Of a stretch of DNA of 12,644 nucleotides, positions 1 to 5,414 are shown piece by piece. Source of the stretch: JBKQWK01 sp052139595 (GTDB lineage Bacteria; Actinomycetota; Thermoleophilia; UBA2241); assembly GCA_052139595.1 (NCBI GenBank), contig JBKQWK010000113.1, forward strand, positions 1-12,644. Direction: 5' to 3'. Below the pieces are notes generated by a model, which saw only the letters and a list, made by a program, of their open reading frames with translations, was not told where the DNA came from and ran no database searches. A program made the position numbers and the translations under genes. How positions within the stretch are numbered: position 1 is the stretch's first letter; the number at the start of each line of letters is the position of its first letter.

Positions 1-1
1 G

Positions 2-109
2 CTCGCCAAAAGCGTAGCCGGTGCGGCGGCTTCGGTGCGGCGGCTCTCTGGCCGGCTGCAGGTCAGCCGGGCAGAGATAATGCCAACTGTTCCTCATCGC
101 CAGCCCTAA
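2..109 (+). CDS. Possible 3' end of a gene running in from the left (tentative)
   Basis: Frame 2 is open from the window edge to a TAA at 107-109. It translates to a helix-like peptide (LAKSVAGAAASVRRLSGRLQ, then a short tail ending in HRQP). The composition looks more protein-like than the other two frames, and about two thirds of third positions are G or C. If real, the gene is convergent with the minus-strand gene ending at 106, and the two stops overlap in CTAA, much as two genes overlap in CTAG at 6848-6851. Only 35 codons are visible, the family cannot be recognised, and an open frame this short is common by chance in GC-rich DNA. Confidence 0.25.
   Translation, partial: LAKSVAGAAASVRRLSGRLQVSRAEIMPTVPHRQP
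19..45. repeat. Tandem direct repeat, 13 bp twice with a 14-bp period
   Basis: CGGTGCGGCGGCT occurs at 19-31 and again at 33-45, identical in all 13 bases and separated by one T. It lies just downstream of the minus-strand membrane protein gene and inside the tentative gene tail. A replication-slippage duplication is the simplest reading. Confidence 0.7.
52..70 (-). terminator. Hairpin downstream of the LPG-synthase-TM-like gene
   Basis: CCGGCTG (52-58) and CAGCCGG (64-70) form a perfect 7-bp stem with a 5-nt loop. It starts about 35 nt past the TAG of the minus-strand gene ending at 106. No T-run follows on the minus strand, so it may be a factor-dependent or stabilising 3' hairpin rather than a classical intrinsic terminator. 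It could also serve a convergent transcript from the left. Confidence 0.3.
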
Positions 110-1173
110 AGCTGTGATGCCGCGCGGTGGCTTCTCATGCGCAGATCGGCCAGGGTCAGATCCTGCAGGCCAAGCGAAGCCAGACCGGCGACCGCCCCAA
201 CTGCGAACTGCAGGAACTGCAATCCCAGGGCAAAGGCGAGCGCCGGCTCGGCGGCCACGCCGCAAGCGGCCAGCGCCGCCACTGCGGCTGCCTGAAAGGT
301 ACCGACGTTACCGGGTGTGATCGCCACCAGGCTGATCAGGTTGGTGAGCACGAGCACGAGACCGGCAGCGCGTAGACCGCCGGCACCAAGGTGAAACGCC
401 TGCAGGACGCTCCAGACAGTGATGAGCTGCACCAGGCAGGTGAGCATCTCCAGGGCGATGACGAGCAGCACCGACCACGGCTTGCCCATAATGCGTTGGC
501 TGTCAAGGAGCGCCGGCAGCAGGCGGCGTAGCTTGCCTGCTGCCGGCGCGGTCGCGCGGGCAGTGGTCGAGGCAGCAAGGAGACGCCGACGCCGATGCTC
601 GACAACGATCCCGGCGGCGAGCAACGTGAGCGCTACGAGTGCGCTCAAGATGAGCAGCGGCAGAGCCCACGGCGGCAGGGGGAGCAGCGAGACGAACAGT
701 AGCGAGAGAACAATCAAGGTGGCGGCAGCAAACAGCTCTTCGGTCAAGGTGAGGCCGAGCGTCGTCACAAAGGGCAGAGTCACCCCGCGCCGGCGCAGCA
801 GCACGTAGAGGGCATAGGGAGCGATCACGGTGCCCATGCGAACCGGCACGATCGAGTTGGCCAGCAGGCCGATGCTGGTGGCGGAAAAGGTCTCGCCGAG
901 ACGAGCGTGCACGCCGCCAAGCGCATTGACGATGACTGCAAGCGCGGCGCTGCCGAGCCCGATGGAGGCAAACATTAATGCCATGGCGACGATCAGCCAG
1001 TGCCAGTCGGCGTACGCAAACGATTCGCCCATACGGGCCAGGCTCGCGTGGGCGACGACGAGGGCAGTCGCGACAACGATGACCAAGCCAGCGACGAACC
1101 AGCGCCGTTTGGGCGACGAGATAAGTCGCCCAGCTCTATCGACAATCGTTCGTGTCACGTGCCCCATGATCAT
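106..1173 (-). CDS. Lysylphosphatidylglycerol synthase TM-region/flippase-like integral membrane protein
   Basis: This 355-residue protein is almost wholly hydrophobic, with a short basic N-terminus followed by seven or eight membrane segments (first about residues 26-44). Two signatures place it in the LPG_synthase_TM (UPF0104/YbhN-like) family: an N-terminal ANSIVPVRMG segment (105-114), equivalent to the family's N..PaR.Ge block, and the late ITPGNVGTFQ segment (285-294) with following small-residue helix. Family members include the flippase domain of MprF and transporters that move lipid-linked or polar-lipid substrates; the substrate here cannot be read from sequence. A basic cytoplasmic loop lies at about 193-217. 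The first ATG (1171-1173) has only a weak upstream GGA, and a second ATG two codons on is equally possible. No soluble lysyltransferase domain is attached, so lysyl-PG synthesis itself is not supported. Confidence 0.85.
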   Translation of the reverse strand: MIMGHVTRTIVDRAGRLISSPKRRWFVAGLVIVVATALVVAHASLARMGESFAYADWHWLIVAMALMFASIGLGSAALAVIVNALGGVHARLGETFSATSIGLLANSIVPVRMGTVIAPYALYVLLRRRGVTLPFVTTLGLTLTEELFAAATLIVLSLLFVSLLPLPPWALPLLILSALVALTLLAAGIVVEHRRRRLLAASTTARATAPAAGKLRRLLPALLDSQRIMGKPWSVLLVIALEMLTCLVQLITVWSVLQAFHLGAGGLRAAGLVLVLTNLISLVAITPGNVGTFQAAAVAALAACGVAAEPALAFALGLQFLQFAVGAVAGLASLGLQDLTLADLRMRSHRAASQL

Positions 1174-1174
1174 G
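1165..1174. repeat. Perfect 10-bp palindrome over the start codon
   Basis: CATGATCATG is its own reverse complement. It contains both candidate ATG codons of the minus-strand membrane protein gene. It may be chance, or a small translational or operator element; nothing else supports a role. Confidence 0.3.
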
Positions 1175-1192
1175 ATGATTCCGTCAATCGTC

Positions 1193-1213
1193 GCCGCTTA
1201 AAAGTGGAGCGGC
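1193..1213. promoter_or_regulatory. Inverted repeat in the leader of the membrane protein gene
   Basis: GCCGCT (1193-1198) and AGCGGC (1208-1213) flank a 9-nt A-rich spacer, 20-40 bases upstream of the minus-strand start at 1173. It could be a leader hairpin or a short operator. I found no convincing -10/-35 pair here. Confidence 0.3.
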
Positions 1214-1394
1214 CTCGGCTGACGACAGAGGTTCGCGTAGCAAGTAGAAGCGAGTACTCAAACGAGCTACACGAGCGCTCAGACGAGCAGCACGCGCGCG
1301 GTGTGGCTCCCACCTGAGTCGGACGGTTCGATCTCGGTCTGCGCCCGCGATCTGAGCATCTGGCCGCAGCTTGACCCGACGAGCCTTGGGAGGG

Positions 1395-1445
1395 TCTCAC
1401 GCGGACACGGATCGCAGCGGTGCAGGCACCGCGTACGTGGTGAGA
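1395..1445 (-). other. Nested inverted repeats, possible structured 3' RNA or terminator
   Basis: An outer 6-bp pair (TCTCAC 1395-1400, GTGAGA 1440-1445) encloses an inner 7-bp pair GCGGTGC (1417-1423)/GCACCGC (1426-1432) with a 2-nt gap, so the hairpin probably closes at five pairs. It sits 65-115 nt past the stop of the minus-strand SGNH-like gene. No T-tract is present. A terminator or structured 3' UTR is an inference. Confidence 0.3.
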
Positions 1446-1510
1446 GACGACGGCAGCTGTAAGTTCGTGGCATGCGCAAGCTGCCAGATGTCGCGCGCCG
1501 CCTGGTCTTC

Positions 1511-2635
1511 TTAGACGTCAGTCGCGTGCTCTGGCCGCAGTACGTGATCTGGCTCTTGCCGCCGCCGCGCCCGTGGCTTCCTTTTGGCTACCTGGCGTGG
1601 CGTCGACGCCGGTCGCAAGCTGGACACGCTGTGACGGCCAAAAAGCGGGTCAAGCTCATTCGGGAACCGGCGCAGCAGAGCAGCGATCACTTTGTCTGTG
1701 CCGCTCGAGCGCAGATGGATGCCGTCGAAGAAGTCCTTTGCCGTACAGTCACAGGCGGTGGCCTGGCTGAAGTCGGCGAAATCGAAGCGGTAACGTCTCC
1801 GCAGGCGTCTGAGGAAGCGGAGCACGAGGCGTTGCCGTACGGCCCAGCCACGGCGGGCAGTCGCCGCCAAAATGCGCGCGTCAACCGGCGCCGAGACGAC
1901 GATCGGCGGGCTGACGGCGATTGACTGCATTAGCGCCAGGGTCTTCGCGAAGTAGAACGTCGAACGCGGTGAAAGTCTGGCGGCCGTCTCGGCGTAGAGC
2001 GTGAGCGCCTGACGGATGTTGTTGTGCACCCCCCGTGCGTCGTCGCCCGGCCGGGGAAAGAGACGGTCGAAACCATCGCGAATGACCATCCCGTCGGGCG
2101 CAAAGACGCGCCCCCGCTGCATCGGGTCGATCTTGAGATGGGCGGCTTCGGCGCGCATCAGCGGCGTGATCAGAGTGGCGGGAAAGTACCTCGCCAAGGT
2201 GGCGTCGTAGACGAGGCCGGGATCGAGCGACTTGGGGGCGAACTCGTCGGCGTGGATCACCCAGATGAAGCGAAAGCGGGCCGCCGGGAAGCGCGCGTGC
2301 AGCAGACTCACAAGTGCCCAGGCATCTTCGGGCCGGGCACCAGTCACTGCCGCGTTAAAGCCAGTGAGGCCTGTACGCTGTTTGATGTAGGCGGGGTCGA
2401 AGCGCAGGGCTCGCGAGCCTCCCAGGATGACGACCTCGGGCGCCGCGCTGAGCCGCTCAATGAGGTCGGTCTTCTGCATGCGATCCGAGGCGATATCGAG
2501 TCGCGCCAACAGCCGGGCGGGGAGCGTCGCCGGGCGCTGGCTGAGGATCGCCGAGCGAAAGATGAGCGTCGCCCCGCTGGCGAGCGCGAGCACGGCAAGG
2601 CCGGCGCCAACAAGAATGATCAAACGACGCGACAT
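1511..2635 (-). CDS. Membrane-anchored SGNH-hydrolase-like protein
   Basis: This 374-residue protein begins with a basic MSRR and one hydrophobic helix (about 5-27), a signal anchor that would place the rest outside the membrane. The body has SGNH-type features: a strand then GGSRA (residues 72-76) in the place of the GDS nucleophile block (Ser74), FNAAVTGA with Asn94 and Gly99 as candidate oxyanion residues, and DFFDGIHLRSSG (301-312), which fits the C-terminal DxxH pair (Asp304, His307). This combination is typical of DltD-like and polysaccharide or lipid esterase/acyltransferase proteins of the envelope. The exact substrate is unknown. The C-terminal 45 residues are rich in Arg, Lys and Pro and look disordered. 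The ATG at 2633-2635 is preceded by AGGA four bases upstream. The gene is divergent from the thiamin operon. Confidence 0.65.
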   Translation of the reverse strand: MSRRLIILVGAGLAVLALASGATLIFRSAILSQRPATLPARLLARLDIASDRMQKTDLIERLSAAPEVVILGGSRALRFDPAYIKQRTGLTGFNAAVTGARPEDAWALVSLLHARFPAARFRFIWVIHADEFAPKSLDPGLVYDATLARYFPATLITPLMRAEAAHLKIDPMQRGRVFAPDGMVIRDGFDRLFPRPGDDARGVHNNIRQALTLYAETAARLSPRSTFYFAKTLALMQSIAVSPPIVVSAPVDARILAATARRGWAVRQRLVLRFLRRLRRRYRFDFADFSQATACDCTAKDFFDGIHLRSSGTDKVIAALLRRFPNELDPLFGRHSVSSLRPASTPRQVAKRKPRARRRQEPDHVLRPEHATDV

Positions 2636-2720
2636 CTCATCCTGCCTTGTTGCCCACGTTGTGCCTCGGCAATTTGACCATCCTTTGGCTTGGGGGTCTA
2701 TACTAACGCCATTGCGACAA
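2636..2720. other. Divergent intergenic region between the SGNH-like gene and the thiamin operon
   Basis: The plus-strand promoter of the riboswitch transcript lies here. A minus-strand promoter for the SGNH-like gene should also be here, but no convincing hexamer pair was found on that strand. Confidence 0.5.
2674..2704 (+). promoter_or_regulatory. Predicted sigma70-type promoter of the thiamin operon
   Basis: TTGACC (2674-2679) matches the -35 consensus in five of six bases. TATACT (2699-2704) matches the -10 in five of six. The spacer is 19 bp, longer than the ideal 17. Transcription would begin near 2711, about ten bases before the riboswitch aptamer. The fit with the downstream RNA element is the main support. 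Confidence 0.6.
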
Positions 2721-2810
2721 GCCGCTAGGGGTGCCTCGCTGTGAGGCTGAGAGGCGCATAATCGCCAACCCTTGTACCTGACCTGGGTCGTACCAGCGGA
2801 GGAAAGCGTG
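2721..2810 (+). promoter_or_regulatory. TPP riboswitch aptamer (THI element)
   Basis: The conserved blocks of the thiamin pyrophosphate aptamer are all present in order: GGGGTGCC (about 2727-2735), a P3 stem GCCTC/GAGGC (2733-2737, 2743-2747), CTGAGA (2747-2752), a short optional stem GGCG/CGCC (2753-2756, 2763-2766), ACCTGA (2776-2781), a CTGG/CCAG stem (2783-2786, 2793-2796) and CAGCGGAGGAAAGC. P1 can close as CGCT (2723-2726) with AGCG (2805-2808). It senses intracellular TPP and should control the HypE-like, thiD, thiE and cytX genes downstream. Confidence 0.95.
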
Positions 2811-2841
2811 CCACGAGGCTCGTCAGGACCGCTGCCACGCT
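2805..2841 (+). promoter_or_regulatory. Candidate antiterminator of the TPP riboswitch
   Basis: AGCGTG (2805-2810), which contains the 3' strand of P1, is complementary to CACGCT (2836-2841), which overlaps the 5' arm and loop of the terminator hairpin. A second possible pairing is CAGCGG (2794-2799) with CCGCTG (2829-2834). Without TPP these pairings would block the terminator; with TPP, P1 forms and frees it. The pairings are seen in sequence; the switching is inferred. Confidence 0.55.
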
Positions 2842-2860
2842 GGGAGTGGCCTTTTTCTCT
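2834..2860 (+). terminator. Intrinsic terminator (riboswitch expression platform)
   Basis: GCCAC (2834-2838) and GTGGC (2846-2850) form a 5-bp stem with a 7-nt loop, followed by CTTTTTCTCT. This is the only T-tract hairpin seen in the window. Its position between the aptamer and the first gene marks a transcription-terminating riboswitch. A second copy of TGCCACG (2809-2815) offers an alternative partner for the 3' arm. Confidence 0.75.
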
Positions 2861-2866
2861 GGAGGT
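2861..2866 (+). promoter_or_regulatory. Ribosome binding site that fixes the start of the HypE-like gene
   Basis: GGAGGT is six bases before the GTG at 2873. The in-frame upstream GTG at 2846 lies inside the terminator stem and has no such site, so 2873 is the real start. Confidence 0.85.
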
Positions 2867-2872
2867 GCTGAC

Positions 2873-3931
2873 GTGCCCACACTGCCGACCATCGGCAAGA
2901 TCTCGCCGGATGTCTTCTCAGCTCTGATCTACCCACAGCTCGGCTCGCCGCGGCCGGAGGTTCTCGTCGGTCCGCAATCAGGCGTCGATGTCGCGATCGT
3001 TGACCTCGGTCACGGTCAGGTACTGGCCACCACCTGTGATCCGGTTTTTGTGGTGCCGCAGTACGGCTTCGCCCGGGCGGCCTGGTTTGCCGTCCACATC
3101 CTCGCCTCCGATGCGGCCATGTCTGGTCTGGCACCCGCATACATGGCGATCGACTTGAATCTGCCGCTGACGATCGGGGAGGCTGAACTGACTGAGCTGT
3201 GGGCCGGCATCCATGACACCTGTGCCGCCCTCGGTATTGCCATCGTCTCCGGTCACACCGCCCGCTACGAGGGCTGTAACTACCCGATGGTCGGCGGCGC
3301 GACCGTCTTTGCCGTCGGCGCCGCCGATCGCTACCTGACCCCGGCGATGGCCCAACCCGGCGACATTCTCGTCTGCACCAAGGGGGCGGCCATCGAGGCG
3401 ACCGCCCTGTTTGTAGCCACTTTTCCCGACGCTTGGCGCGCCAAGATTGGCGAGGAACTCAGCGGTCAGGCGGCGGCGCTCTTTGAGCAGATGAGCGTGG
3501 TTGAAGATGCCCGTGTCGCAGTCGCCTACGGCGTGCGTGACGATGGCGTGACCTGCCTGCACGATGCCACCGAGGGCGGCGTCGTCGGCGGCGTGTTCGA
3601 GATTGCCCAGGCGGCCGGCGTCGGTGTGCGCTTCGCCGAGCAGGCGGTGCCCATTCGCCCTGAGGTCGCCGCTGTCTGCGCGACGGTGGGCATCGATCCC
3701 TTATGCGCCATCTCGGAGGGGACACTCCTGGCAACGGTGCGCCCGCAGCACCGCGACGGTTTGCTAGCCGCCTGGCGTGCGGCGGGCATTGAGGCGAGTG
3801 CGATCGGCGAGATCGTGCCTGCCGAGGAGGGCATGGTGCGCCTCACCGACCACGGTGAACGGCCGCTCGTGCATCCGCAGGTCGATCCTTTCTGGGCTGT
3901 CTACGGTCACGCCCTGGAGGTTGGTCTGTGA
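2873..3931 (+). CDS. HypE-like PurM/AIR-synthase-superfamily protein of the thiamin operon
   Basis: From the GTG at 2873 the protein has 352 residues, a normal length for HypE-type proteins. Family blocks in order: KISPDVF and LVGPQSGVD (9-15, 31-39), HILASDAAMSGLAP (75-88, the Asp/Ala/Gly core of the N-terminal PurM domain), SGHTARYEG (127-135), KGAAIEATAL (170-179), LHDATEGGVVGG (229-240, conserved ATP-domain loop) and GIDPLCAISEGTLL (273-286). The C-terminus ends YGHALEVGL and lacks the PRIC cysteine motif that hydrogenase HypE uses to make the thiocyanate ligand, and no hyp or hydrogenase gene is present. It is first in a TPP-riboswitch operon and overlaps thiD by four bases, so a thiamin role is likely. 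ThiL (TMP kinase) belongs to the same superfamily and is absent here, making a ThiL-like ATP-dependent step an attractive but unproven idea. Confidence 0.85.
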   Translation: MPTLPTIGKISPDVFSALIYPQLGSPRPEVLVGPQSGVDVAIVDLGHGQVLATTCDPVFVVPQYGFARAAWFAVHILASDAAMSGLAPAYMAIDLNLPLTIGEAELTELWAGIHDTCAALGIAIVSGHTARYEGCNYPMVGGATVFAVGAADRYLTPAMAQPGDILVCTKGAAIEATALFVATFPDAWRAKIGEELSGQAAALFEQMSVVEDARVAVAYGVRDDGVTCLHDATEGGVVGGVFEIAQAAGVGVRFAEQAVPIRPEVAAVCATVGIDPLCAISEGTLLATVRPQHRDGLLAAWRAAGIEASAIGEIVPAEEGMVRLTDHGERPLVHPQVDPFWAVYGHALEVGL

Positions 3932-4728
3932 AACCGGCACGGATTCTGACCATCGCCGGCAGCGACTCCGGCGGCGGGGCCGGCATTGAGGCTGACCTGA
4001 AGACAATCGAACGCTTGGGTGGCTACGGCATGGCGGCCATCACAGCGGTGACCGCGCAGAACACCCTGGGCGTGTTTGGCATCTGGCCACTGCCGCCGGC
4101 GGCAGTGCGGCAGCAGATCGAGGTGGTCGCGACCGATATCGGCCTTGATGCTGCCAAGACCGGCATGCTCGGCTCGGCGGCGATGGTCCACGAGGTCGCA
4201 GAAACCCTGCGCCGGTTGGCGCCGTTACCGCTCGTTGTTGATCCGGTGATGGTCGCCAAAGGTGGCGCTCGCCTGCTCGAAGCTGAGGCCGGAGAGATCC
4301 TGCGCAGGGAGCTGCTGCCGTTGGCCAGTTTGATCACGCCCAATCTGCCCGAAGCCGAAGTGCTCACCGGGCAGCCGGCGCAAACTCGTCGAGAGCGTGA
4401 ACTGGCGTCGCGCCGGCTGGTTGAGATGGGGGCCAAAGCAGTGCTCATCAAGGGCGGCCACGGCGAGGGCGAGGTGGTGGAAGACCTGCTCTTTGATGGC
4501 GAGCAGTTCTCAGCGTTTTCTGCTGCGCGTTTGCCGACCAAGCATACTCACGGCACCGGCTGTACCCTCTCGGCCGCTATCGCTACCGGGCTCGGCCAGG
4601 GGATGACGTGCCAGGAGGCGGTCGAGCGGGCGATTCGCTACGTGCAGACCGCCATCCGTTTTGCCCCCGGATTCGGCCACGGTCATGGCCCCGTTAGCCA
4701 CGCCGCCGGAGGCGCGCCGTGGACCTGA
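3928..4728 (+). CDS. thiD: Hydroxymethylpyrimidine/phosphomethylpyrimidine kinase ThiD
   Basis: This ribokinase-fold enzyme phosphorylates HMP to HMP-P and then HMP-PP in the cytosol, giving the pyrimidine half of thiamin. At 266 residues it has the usual length. Motifs include AGSDSGGGAGI (10-20, HMP-binding glycine-rich start), VVDPVMVAKGG (103-113), TPNLPEAEVL (137-146), IKGGHGEG (174-181) and HTHGTGCTLSAAIAT (206-220, ATP/anion hole with the conserved Cys212). The tail GHGHGPVSH is also characteristic. The start is GTG 3928-3930, overlapping the preceding stop as GTGA, with GGAGG at 3916-3920 seven bases upstream. Nothing indicates a fused ThiE or ThiN domain. With no thiC in view, the likely substrate source is imported HMP. 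Confidence 0.96.
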   Translation: MKPARILTIAGSDSGGGAGIEADLKTIERLGGYGMAAITAVTAQNTLGVFGIWPLPPAAVRQQIEVVATDIGLDAAKTGMLGSAAMVHEVAETLRRLAPLPLVVDPVMVAKGGARLLEAEAGEILRRELLPLASLITPNLPEAEVLTGQPAQTRRERELASRRLVEMGAKAVLIKGGHGEGEVVEDLLFDGEQFSAFSAARLPTKHTHGTGCTLSAAIATGLGQGMTCQEAVERAIRYVQTAIRFAPGFGHGHGPVSHAAGGAPWT

Positions 4729-5330
4729 GCCTGCAGGCTTTGATTGATCACGAACGTGTACCGCAGGCGCAGCTCGCTGGCTGGCTTGAAGCCGCCGCTC
4801 GCGGCGGCGTTACCGGTGTGCAGCTGCGCGAGAAAGAGGGCCCGACACGCGAGAGTTATGCCTATGGCCGCTCGCTCGCTCGCTTGGCGCGTGAACTCGG
4901 GCTCTGGTTTTCCGTCGATGACCGACTCGACCTCGCTTTGGCTCTGGAGGCGGACGTCGTTCACCTGGGGGCCGATGATTTGCCACCCGACGTCGTCCGC
5001 GAGATTGCTCCTACGCTGGGACTCGGCCTCTCGGCGCGCACTCTCGACGAGCTGGCTTGGGCGCAGGCGTTTCATCCGCGCTATGTCGGCTACGGTCCCG
5101 TCTGGCCGACGGCCTCGAAGGCCGATGCTGCTGCGCCTGTCGGTCTTGCCGGTCTTGCCGCGGCAGTGCGTCAGTCAGACGGGCCGATCGTCGCCATCGG
5201 TGGTATTGCGCCCAGCAATGTCGCTGCCGTCTGGGCGACCGGCGTCGCCGGCCTGGCGGTCATCGCCGCTCTGACTGAAGTTGACGACGTCGAGGCCGCG
5301 GCCCGAAGCTTGCTGCGCGGCCGGCCGTGA
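4719..5330 (+). CDS. thiE: Thiamin phosphate synthase ThiE
   Basis: This TIM-barrel enzyme joins HMP-PP to hydroxyethylthiazole phosphate to form thiamin monophosphate. The 203 residues cover the full domain, with a slightly short N-terminus. Conserved blocks: VQLREKEG (34-41), VHLGADDLP (81-89), GLSARTLDE (103-111), YGPVWPTASK (125-134, phosphate-binding Lys134) and AIGGIAPSNV (159-168). The usual (I/V)NDR block reads FSVDDR (64-69), so the Asn that normally contacts the substrate pyrophosphate is Asp67. The GTG start lies ten bases before the end of thiD and is preceded by GGAGG (4708-4712) at six bases, so the two genes are translationally coupled. The stop lies in the first unit of a 10-bp tandem repeat. 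Confidence 0.94.
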   Translation: MDLSLQALIDHERVPQAQLAGWLEAAARGGVTGVQLREKEGPTRESYAYGRSLARLARELGLWFSVDDRLDLALALEADVVHLGADDLPPDVVREIAPTLGLGLSARTLDELAWAQAFHPRYVGYGPVWPTASKADAAAPVGLAGLAAAVRQSDGPIVAIGGIAPSNVAAVWATGVAGLAVIAALTEVDDVEAAARSLLRGRP

Positions 5331-5350
5331 CCGGCCGTGACCTGCCGTGA
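5319..5350 (+). repeat. Three tandem copies of a 10-bp unit at the thiE stop, with hairpin
   Basis: CCGGCCGTGA occurs at 5321-5330 and 5331-5340, with a third copy at 5341-5350 differing by one base and a partial fourth (CCGGCC, 5351-5356). The first copy ends with the thiE stop codon. Because the period is 10, the three TGA triplets fall in three different frames. GGCCGG (5319-5324) can pair with CCGGCC (5331-5336), leaving the thiE stop in the loop. The gap of 84 bases to cytX otherwise holds no gene. Confidence 0.8.
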
Positions 5351-5414
5351 CCGGCCCCGGCCTGTCGCGGCGCAGCACGCTTCTGGCTTTGTGGCCTGAG
5401 GTCGGACAAGTGGC

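Larger units (their letters stand above)
1174..1510. other. Intergenic gap of 337 bases, no gene supported
   Basis: Open frames here are short, arginine/serine-rich and lack ribosome binding sites, as expected of noncoding GC-rich DNA. The gap holds the inverted repeat at 1193-1213 and three copies of ACGAGC (1262-1267, 1271-1276, 1283-1288), with the palindrome GAGCGCTC at 1273-1280. It also holds a nested hairpin around 1395-1445: TCTCAC/GTGAGA outside, GCGGTGC/GCACCGC (1417-1423, 1426-1432) inside. It should carry the 3' end of the SGNH-like gene's transcript and the promoter of the membrane protein gene. Confidence 0.6.

Noticed and set aside
1325..1333. GGTTCGATC resembling a tRNA T-loop, and GTTCGAC at 7973-7979
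   Set aside because: Flanking bases do not form the 5-bp T-stem, and no anticodon arm or acceptor stem was found around either.
1472..1924. 150-codon plus-strand frame and the 217-codon frame at 2024-2677
   Set aside because: Both are antisense to the SGNH-like gene, which has a signal anchor and ordered motifs; the plus frames show no domain.
2846..2872. GTG at 2846 as start of the HypE-like gene
   Set aside because: It lies in the 3' arm of the riboswitch terminator and would translate through the T-tract and the Shine-Dalgarno sequence; the GTG at 2873 has GGAGGT at ideal spacing.
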